In this document: positions 6,921 to 12,917 of the stretch, one piece after another
Position numbering within the stretch: position 1 is the stretch's first letter
Layout: every line of letters starts with the position of its first letter
Source: an uncultured beta proteobacterium
GTDB lineage: Bacteria > Pseudomonadota > Gammaproteobacteria > Burkholderiales > Rhodocyclaceae
NCBI GenBank assembly: GCA_903910495.1
Contig: CAIVZW010000168.1
Coordinates: 1 to 12,917, forward strand
DNA: 12,917 bases
Reading direction: 5' to 3'
The notes under the pieces: model-generated
What the model was told of the DNA's origin: nothing
What the model saw: the letters and a program-made list of their open reading frames with translations, nothing else
The model's database searches: none
Position numbers and translations under genes: made by a program

Positions 6921-6978
6921 GTGACCGTCCGTCAAATGAAAATACACCCTAGAGCCGCCCCTCAGGACACGGAATCAA

Positions 6979-8442
<1,464 letters not shown>

Positions 8443-8466
8443 CTATGATCCCAGGTCACAAATCAG

Positions 8467-8473
8467 TATTATA
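8467..8473. promoter_or_regulatory. Overlapping divergent -10 elements (guaB and DUF4124 gene)
   Basis: On the minus strand, 8473-8468 reads TATAAT, a perfect -10 hexamer for guaB, with transcription expected near 8461 and a leader of about 22 nt. On the plus strand, 8467-8472 reads TATTAT, a usable -10 for the DUF4124 gene. Neither has a good -35 hexamer at 16-18 bp. The two elements occupy the same bases, so the polymerases would compete for the site. Confidence 0.5.
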
Positions 8474-8495
8474 CAGCATGCTCTCTGAGGACAGG

Positions 8496-8945
8496 ATGAC
8501 CATGAAACGCTTTGCCCTGACTGTTGCCGCCCTTCTCGCTGCTACTGTGGTAAACGCCCAGATTTACCAGTGGAAGGATGAAAACGGCAAAACCATTATT
8601 TCTGACAAACCCCCGGTCGGATTTGCCCGCCAGCAGCGGAAAATCGAAACAGACCCCTCGGTTGCAAGCGCATCTCCTCAGAAGACAGCGGCTGATCGGG
8701 AACTGGAGTTTCGCAAGCGCCAGAAGGAAGCCCAGGAAACCACGGAAAAGGCAAACAAGGAGCAATCTGCATCCGCAGAAAAGAAGGAGAGCTGCGAAAG
8801 CGTACGCCGACACCTGCAGGCACTTGAATCCGGTGAACGAATCGGTATGCGTGACGATAAAGGCGAGCGTTATTTCATGGAAGACGCACAGCGCGAACAG
8901 GAGATCGCAAAAGTGCGTCAGGTCTTGCAGACAACCTGCAAGTAA
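8496..8945 (+). CDS. Secreted DUF4124-domain protein
   Basis: A 149-residue exported protein of unknown function. The signal peptide MTMKRFALTVAALLAATVVNA is followed by mature QIYQWKDENGKTIISDKPP. That is the typical start of a DUF4124 domain, a short beta-rich module with a Tyr-Gln-Trp core in the order seen here. The rest (about 55-149) is charged and helix-rich, with two Cys residues (one near 100, one near the end) that could form a periplasmic disulphide. The start could be ATG 8496 (GAGG five bases upstream) or ATG 8502 (AGGA five bases upstream). An ATG at 8445 would put a hydrophilic stretch before the signal peptide and overlap the promoter. The gene is divergent from guaB. Confidence 0.85.
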   Translation: MTMKRFALTVAALLAATVVNAQIYQWKDENGKTIISDKPPVGFARQQRKIETDPSVASASPQKTAADRELEFRKRQKEAQETTEKANKEQSASAEKKESCESVRRHLQALESGERIGMRDDKGERYFMEDAQREQEIAKVRQVLQTTCK

Positions 8946-8955
8946 ACAGTTGTCT
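8924..8955. terminator. Alternative hairpins at convergent gene ends
   Basis: Two mutually exclusive 7-bp stems cover the junction of the DUF4124 gene and rnfH. One is CTTGCAG-ACAAC-CTGCAAG (8924-8942). The other is AGACAAC (8929-8935) with GTTGTCT (8949-8955). The genes end only 8 bp apart. There is no T-tract next to either stem, so this is at most a weak bidirectional terminator. Confidence 0.35.
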
Positions 8956-9274
8956 ACTCGCTCTCCTGCTCGCCGGCACCTTTTTTCATTACCTTGCCTT
9001 CCGCCGCCCGTTGTTTGCGCACCTCCTTCGGGTCAGCAATCAATGGCCGGTAGATTTCTACCCGATCCCGGTCGCGTAATGGCGCCTCCGGTTTGGCGAG
9101 CTTGGCAAATATCCCGAGTTTGTTCTTAGTTAGATCAATCTCGGGATATTTCTGCAGAACACCAGAGGCTTCAATAGCCTGACGCGCAGTTGCCCCTTCA
9201 GGCAACTTGACGGCGAAAATCTCCTGCTTCTGTGCAAGGGGATAAACCACTTCGATGTTCATCATTTCAGGCAT
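8954..9274 (-). CDS. rnfH: RnfH-family ubiquitin-like protein
   Basis: A protein of about 106 residues with the beta-grasp fold of the RnfH (UPF0125) family. It shows IEVVYPLAQKQEIFAVKLPEG, then ATARQAIEASGVL, LGIFAKLAKPEAPLRDRDRVEIYRPL, and a basic tail rich in Lys/Arg. RnfH is named from an rnf operon but is mostly found beside ratA, as here. In E. coli the pair is ratA-ratB (yfjG-yfjF) and its biochemical role is unsettled. The start is uncertain. ATG 9274 has GGAG six bases upstream and overlaps the ratA stop by eight bases. In-frame ATGs at 9295, 9286, 9265 and 9262 are alternatives. Confidence 0.9.
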   Translation of the reverse strand: MPEMMNIEVVYPLAQKQEIFAVKLPEGATARQAIEASGVLQKYPEIDLTKNKLGIFAKLAKPEAPLRDRDRVEIYRPLIADPKEVRKQRAAEGKVMKKGAGEQESE

Positions 9275-9710
9275 TTGATGCTCCATAGACTTCATCAGCG
9301 CGCTTTACGAAGGCATCGACGAAGGTATTGGTAATCTGGCTGAAAACCGGACCGATAACTCTTTCGAATATTTTGCTGGAAAAATCGTATGAAAGCTGAA
9401 AGTCAATTTTGCAGGCATTTTCGGCCAGAGGCTTGAACAGCCACAAGCCTTCAAGCCTGCGAAACGGGCCATCAACCAGCCTGATGCTCATCCGCAACGG
9501 TATTACCTTCTCGTTCTCGGTGGTAAAGTGTGATTTGACGGTGAGGTAGCTGATATGCAGTGTAGCTACCGTTTTTTTTTCATCGCGGAATTCGACCCGT
9601 GTCTTGCTGCACCAGGGTAAAAACCTGGGGTAATCTTCGACATTGTCGACGAGAGCGAACATATTCTGCGCAGAACGCTCGATCAGTACCGATTTTTCAA
9701 CCATGGCCAT
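9267..9710 (-). CDS. ratA: RatA-like START/cyclase-family protein (Coq10 homologue)
   Basis: A 147-residue member of the START/SRPBCC fold, family RatA/COQ10. It shows [31 protein letters not shown], a central [15 protein letters not shown], and the C-terminal helix [30 protein letters not shown] lining a hydrophobic cavity. Mitochondrial Coq10 binds ubiquinone. The E. coli homologue was also reported to inhibit 70S ribosome assembly as a toxin, so two roles are on record. The gene carries nine consecutive A residues in codons for EKKT (plus-strand T run at 9572-9580). It is coupled to rnfH and divergent from smpB. ATG 9704 is an equally possible start. Confidence 0.92.
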   Translation of the reverse strand: MAMVEKSVLIERSAQNMFALVDNVEDYPRFLPWCSKTRVEFRDEKKTVATLHISYLTVKSHFTTENEKVIPLRMSIRLVDGPFRRLEGLWLFKPLAENACKIDFQLSYDFSSKIFERVIGPVFSQITNTFVDAFVKRADEVYGASNA

Positions 9711-9735
9711 CTGCAGGCGTGCCTCGTGAATCCTG

Positions 9736-9752
9736 TAGAATTGTGCATTCTA
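9736..9752. promoter_or_regulatory. Dyad with mirrored -10-like hexamers between ratA and smpB
   Basis: A perfect inverted repeat, TAGAAT-TGTGC-ATTCTA, lies in the 75-bp gap between the divergent genes. Each arm reads TAGAAT on its own strand, close to the -10 consensus, pointing towards smpB (plus) and ratA (minus). No good -35 hexamers stand at the expected distance. It may be paired divergent promoters or an operator. Confidence 0.4.
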
Positions 9753-9785
9753 ACACTCTGCGCAACAAACTCTGAGAACCGCACC

Positions 9786-10238
9786 ATGAGCATCATCGCC
9801 AACAAAAAAGCTTTTCACGATTACTTCATTGAAGAGAAATTCGAGGCAGGCATTGCACTTCAAGGCTGGGAAGTCAAGGCGATCCGTGCCGGCCGAGCGA
9901 ATATAAAGGAATCCTATGTAGTTGTCCGCAGTGGTGAAGTTTTCCTCTTTGGCATGCATATCACTCCAATGCCCGAAGCTTCAACGCATGTCCATCCCGA
10001 TCCGATCCGTACCCGAAAACTGCTATTGCATGCCAAGCAGATCAGCACGTTGATTGGCCAGGTCGAGCGTGCGGGATATACGCTGATGCCGCTGGATCTG
10101 CACTTTCAGCGAGGACGAATCAAGCTTGAAATCGGACTGGCCAAGGGCAAAAAACAGCACGACAAGCGCGAAGTCGAAAAAGAACGTGACTGGGATCGTG
10201 AAAAGGCGCGCATGATGCGCATCCAAGTCCGATCATGA
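9786..10238 (+). CDS. smpB: SsrA-binding protein
   Basis: A 150-residue, full-length SmpB. It binds the tRNA-like end of tmRNA and brings it to stalled ribosomes for trans-translation. The beta-barrel core shows [35 protein letters not shown], then ESYVVV and [10 protein letters not shown]. The conserved [24 protein letters not shown] tail is the Lys/Arg-rich helix that enters the mRNA channel. ATG 9786 is chosen because the protein starts with the conserved NKKAF-type N-terminus. A frame opening at 9726 adds 20 residues across the divergent promoter. The stop TGA overlaps the end of trmH. No tmRNA gene is in the window. Confidence 0.97.
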   Translation: MSIIANKKAFHDYFIEEKFEAGIALQGWEVKAIRAGRANIKESYVVVRSGEVFLFGMHITPMPEASTHVHPDPIRTRKLLLHAKQISTLIGQVERAGYTLMPLDLHFQRGRIKLEIGLAKGKKQHDKREVEKERDWDREKARMMRIQVRS

Positions 10239-11021
10239 AGGGGTTTGGCGCTGACGGACAGTCTCGAACAGACAGATCGCAGCAGCAGCGGCGACGTTGA
10301 GCGATTCGCTTGCTCCCGGCATCGGAATCCTAACCCGTAACTTGACTGATTCCGCCACTTCAGGCCGGACGCCTTGTCCTTCACTGCCAAAAACCCAGGC
10401 CAGAGGTTCTTTCAGAGCAAGTGAAAACAGCGTGACTGGCGCATCCAGTGCCGTCAGGATGGCCTGACCGCGATACCCGCCGAGGAAGGCCGCTAAATTA
10501 CAGTTTTCGTGGATATCAAGCTGGAAATGCGCGCCCATTGCCGCACGCAGGGTTTTGGGCGACCATACCTGAGCGCAGTCAATGGACAGAAGTACCTGAC
10601 GAAAACCTGAAGCAGCAGCGCTGCGCAGGATTGAACCGACGTTACCGGGATCCTGAATGCCATCAAGCAATACGGCATCAGTTTCCTGATTGAACCCGTG
10701 TGCGCATCGGGGTTGAATAATAACGGCCATGATGCCGCTAGGGGTCTCAACTACCGCAAGATCATCAAACAGTTCATCGGCCAGAACACTCACCGAGGTT
10801 TCGGGACTGACACGTTGCAGATAGCGCGAAATCTCTCGTCTAGTTGCTCCGCTTTCACTGACGACAATTTCCTCCGGTTTGCCGAAATACTGGACATACG
10901 TCTCGATGAGATGCATGCCGTCGAGTATGGCACGTCCGGTTTTCCGGCGTTCGCGACCGCTCAGGCAGAGCTTTTTCAGGGCCTTGAAATGCGGATTGTC
11001 GCGTGAAGCCAAGTGTTTCAT
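10233..11021 (-). CDS. TrmH/SpoU-family RNA 2'-O-ribose methyltransferase
   Basis: A 262-residue SAM-dependent methyltransferase with the trefoil-knot (SPOUT) fold. It probably 2'-O-methylates rRNA or tRNA; the exact nucleotide is not known. The N-terminal SpoU substrate-binding domain (about 25-100) contains ETPSGIMAV. The catalytic half shows the three SPOUT motifs: [22 protein letters not shown] (118-139), VFGSEGQG (210-217) and [19 protein letters not shown] (233-251). The start overlaps the rnhB stop as ATGA. The stop overlaps that of smpB on the opposite strand by 6 bp. It could be TsnR/RlmB-like, but I cannot choose a specific enzyme name from the sequence. Confidence 0.93.
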   Translation of the reverse strand: MKHLASRDNPHFKALKKLCLSGRERRKTGRAILDGMHLIETYVQYFGKPEEIVVSESGATRREISRYLQRVSPETSVSVLADELFDDLAVVETPSGIMAVIIQPRCAHGFNQETDAVLLDGIQDPGNVGSILRSAAASGFRQVLLSIDCAQVWSPKTLRAAMGAHFQLDIHENCNLAAFLGGYRGQAILTALDAPVTLFSLALKEPLAWVFGSEGQGVRPEVAESVKLRVRIPMPGASESLNVAAAAAICLFETVRQRQTPS

Positions 11022-11602
11022 GGACGTATCAATCGAGCCACCGGTGCGTAGCTGCGCCGATGCACCGGACTCACCCCATGTTCCTGCAAGGCTTTAAGGT
11101 GCAGTGAAGTCGGATAACCCATGTGCCGATCAAATCCATACATGGGATAGACGGCATGAAGTTCCATCATGCCGGCGTCGCGCACGGTTTTGGCGAGGAT
11201 TGACGCTGCCGCAATCGCCGCCACCTTGCCATCGCCGCCGATAATCGCTTCCGCCGGGCACGGCAGTTTCGGGCAGCGGTTTCCATCGATCAAGGCCTTG
11301 CTTGGCACAATGACAAGTTTTTCAACCGCACGTTGCATCGCCAGCAGACTGGCCTGAAGAATATTGATCCGGTCGATTTCTTCAACGCTGGCTTCGGCGA
11401 CAGCCCACGCCAATGCCTTGGCGTGAATTTCGATGGCCAGTGCTTCACGGCGTTTGGCGGATAGCTTCTTGGAGTCGTTCAAGCCTGCGACAGGATTGGC
11501 TGGATCAAGAATAACCGCTGCCGCCATCACCGGACCGGCCAGCGGACCACGACCGGCTTCATCTACCCCACAGACGAGGCCTTCAGGCAGCAACAAGGGC
11601 AT
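11018..11602 (-). CDS. rnhB: Ribonuclease HII
   Basis: A 194-residue RNase HII. It removes RNA from RNA-DNA hybrids, including single ribonucleotides misinserted in DNA. The active-site acids are in place: D14 and E15 in [15 protein letters not shown]106 in LIDGNRCP, and D142 in [15 protein letters not shown] and the [14 protein letters not shown] signature near the C-terminus are also present. ATG 11602 gives the standard N-terminus and overlaps lpxB by 20 bp. An in-frame ATG at 11833 would add 77 residues antisense in style to LpxB coding and is rejected. In many proteobacteria rnhB follows lpxB, as here. Confidence 0.97.
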   Translation of the reverse strand: MPLLLPEGLVCGVDEAGRGPLAGPVMAAAVILDPANPVAGLNDSKKLSAKRREALAIEIHAKALAWAVAEASVEEIDRINILQASLLAMQRAVEKLVIVPSKALIDGNRCPKLPCPAEAIIGGDGKVAAIAAASILAKTVRDAGMMELHAVYPMYGFDRHMGYPTSLHLKALQEHGVSPVHRRSYAPVARLIRP

Positions 11603-12764
11603 CGTTACGTAAAGCCGCTGGCAGGCAGCCAAGAATCGCAGTAGCCGCTTTTTCGGCGGTATTCTGCTTGAGTTGCAGGTGAATCTCGCGGAAAACTTCG
11701 CTGATACGGGAACAGGTCGCCTTATCTGCGTAGTAATTGAGCAAGGCTTGTGCAAGATTTTCCGGTGTCGCATCGTTCTGAATGAATTCCGGAACGACAA
11801 ATTTTCCAGCGAGAATATTGGGCAGGCCGACATAGGGCAAATAGCCCATGTGCCGCATCATGCGGTAGGAAAACGAGGCCATCCGGTAAACAATGGCCAT
11901 TGGGCGCTTGAGCAGAGCGGCTTCCAGTGTCGCTGTTCCGCTCGCCACCAGCACCGCGTCAGAGGCCATCATGGCATCATGCGCATGCCCAAACAACATG
12001 CGTATGGGTAAATCGCGCGCATTGCAGCGGTAAAGCGCCGTTTCGAACAACAAGCGGGTTTCTCGTGTCGCCATTGGAACGAGAAACAGAGAGTTCGGCA
12101 GTTTCTTGTGGATCTCGCGCGCAGTCGCGATAAAGGTGTCCGCCATGTAGTGCAGTTCAGATTGACGGCTGCCTGGAAGCAATGCAAAAACCGGCTGATT
12201 CACAGGCAAATCAAGTAACTCGCGGGCACCGGCGCGACCATCCTCAAGCGGCAATATGTCGGCCAATGGATGTCCCACGTAACTGACGGGGATCCCCTGC
12301 TTTTCGTAGAGCATCGGTTCAAAGGGAAATAGCGCCAATACTCGCGATACGGAAGTTCCTATGGTATGAATGCGCTTGCCGCGCCAGGCCCAGATCGACG
12401 GGCTGACGTAATGAATACTCGGTATGCCGCGCTGCTTGAGCGTTTTTTCCAGCGCCAGATTGAAGTCTGGCGCATCGACGCCGATGAAAATGTCGGGCGG
12501 GTCGGCCAACAGGCGACGTTTCAAATCGCTGCGGATCCCGGAAATTTCACGATAATGCCTGAGCACTTCGACATAGCCGCGAACCGCGAGTTTTTCGAGT
12601 GGATGCCAAGATTCGAAACCCTGCATCTCCATTTTTGGACCACCAACCCCATAAAACACGGCATTGGGCAATTTGGCCTTGAGCGCCTGAATCAGGTGGC
12701 TGGCCAGCAAATCTCCAGAAGCCTCGCCCGCCACCATGGCGATACGGACCGGCTTTGCTGTCAT
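11583..12764 (-). CDS. lpxB: Lipid-A-disaccharide synthase
   Basis: A 393-residue LpxB (glycosyltransferase family 19). It joins UDP-2,3-diacylglucosamine and lipid X into the lipid A disaccharide at the inner membrane. Characteristic segments are [17 protein letters not shown] near the N-terminus, [47 protein letters not shown], the LPGSRQSEL nucleotide-binding loop, [21 protein letters not shown], and [16 protein letters not shown]. The start overlaps the lpxA stop as ATGA, showing coupling in the lpxA-lpxB-rnhB-trmH run. The 3' end runs 20 bp into rnhB. Confidence 0.98.
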   Translation of the reverse strand: MTAKPVRIAMVAGEASGDLLASHLIQALKAKLPNAVFYGVGGPKMEMQGFESWHPLEKLAVRGYVEVLRHYREISGIRSDLKRRLLADPPDIFIGVDAPDFNLALEKTLKQRGIPSIHYVSPSIWAWRGKRIHTIGTSVSRVLALFPFEPMLYEKQGIPVSYVGHPLADILPLEDGRAGARELLDLPVNQPVFALLPGSRQSELHYMADTFIATAREIHKKLPNSLFLVPMATRETRLLFETALYRCNARDLPIRMLFGHAHDAMMASDAVLVASGTATLEAALLKRPMAIVYRMASFSYRMMRHMGYLPYVGLPNILAGKFVVPEFIQNDATPENLAQALLNYYADKATCSRISEVFREIHLQLKQNTAEKAATAILGCLPAALRNDALVAA

Positions 12765-12917
12765 CGGATGATGCCGCGCTTGGACACCGCAAGAAAATCG
12801 AGAATGGGCTGAATCTCTGGATGCGACTTGACTTCTTCCTCAAGTTTGGCACGCGCTTCTTCAAGCATCAAACCGGATTTGTACAAGATCCGGTAGGCGC
12901 GTTTGAGCGCCATCAAG
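12761..12917 (-). CDS. lpxA: UDP-N-acetylglucosamine acyltransferase, C-terminal end (partial)
   Basis: The last ~51 residues, from MALKRAYRILYKSGLMLEEARAKL to SKRGIIR, are visible; the gene continues to the right of the window. The LKRAYRILYKSGL segment is the helical C-terminal region of LpxA, which follows the left-handed beta-helix. LpxA starts lipid A synthesis by acylating UDP-GlcNAc, so it is a direct pathway partner of lpxB, with which it shares an ATGA overlap. The catalytic His lies outside the window. Confidence 0.93.
   Translation of the reverse strand, partial: LMALKRAYRILYKSGLMLEEARAKLEEEVKSHPEIQPILDFLAVSKRGIIR

Larger units (their letters stand above)
6684..6948. mobile_element. 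MITE-like non-autonomous element with terminal inverted repeats
   Basis: A ~265-bp non-coding element bounded by imperfect terminal inverted repeats of about 33 bp. With the flanking CTAG included, the left end reads CTAGGGTGTGTTCTCATTT from 6680 and the inverted right end reads CTAGGGTGTATTTTCATTT from 6952. They agree further in CGG-N-CGG and TCACG, and every substitution between the ends is a transition. CTAG at 6680-6683 and 6949-6952 could be a 4-bp target duplication (the YTAR type used by IS5-group elements). A TA duplication of the IS630/mariner kind also fits, because CTAG is palindromic. The interior holds two long hairpins and no transposase. It lies 26 bp beyond the guaB stop. The parent insertion sequence is not identified. 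Confidence 0.75.

Noticed and set aside
11603..11833. Upstream extension of rnhB
   Set aside because: It overlaps lpxB coding fully, whereas RNase HII has its normal N-terminus at 11602.

Overview
The window looks like core chromosome from a Gram-negative betaproteobacterium. Rhodocyclales-like (Dechloromonas/Azonexus/Accumulibacter type) is my best guess. This rests on the gene order lpxA-lpxB-rnhB-trmH, the smpB / ratA-rnfH pair and the waaF neighbourhood, not on a database search. Genes are tightly packed, and many neighbours share 4-nt ATGA or TTGA overlaps.

Left arm (1-2600, + strand): the C-terminal end of a small CHCC zinc-finger protein, then waaF (LPS heptosyltransferase II), a SnoaL/NTF2-like protein and a YheT-type alpha/beta hydrolase. 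The last three form one translationally coupled run. It ends at a short perfect hairpin (2606-2624) that also closes the convergent regulatory operon.

Middle (2666-6395, - strand): a three-gene signalling operon read right to left. It encodes a secreted PhnD-type substrate-binding protein, a membrane sensor histidine kinase and a sigma-54-dependent response regulator with receiver, AAA+ and Fis-type HTH domains. All three genes overlap by a few bases, and no transporter permease or ATPase gene is present. This is the architecture of periplasmic oxyanion-sensing systems such as AioX-AioS-AioR (arsenite), so a ligand-binding protein that feeds a kinase is the most likely reading. Upstream lies a good -24/-12 sigma-54 promoter candidate and a dyad that could be the activator's own binding site, which suggests autoregulation. 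The ligand and target genes cannot be read from this window.

Between that operon and guaB sits a ~265-bp non-coding MITE-like element (6684-6948). It has ~33-bp terminal inverted repeats, CTAG at both flanks and two long internal hairpins.

Right arm (6979-12917): guaB (IMP dehydrogenase, -), with a divergent secreted DUF4124 protein (+); rnfH and ratA (-), divergent from smpB (+); and the minus-strand lipid A / RNA run lpxA(partial)-lpxB-rnhB-trmH, whose last gene overlaps the end of smpB tail to tail. guaA, which often follows guaB, is not found here: the MITE and the sensory operon occupy that place.

The most interesting material is the sensory operon with its putative sigma-54 control region, followed by the MITE. 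The rest is well-known housekeeping.
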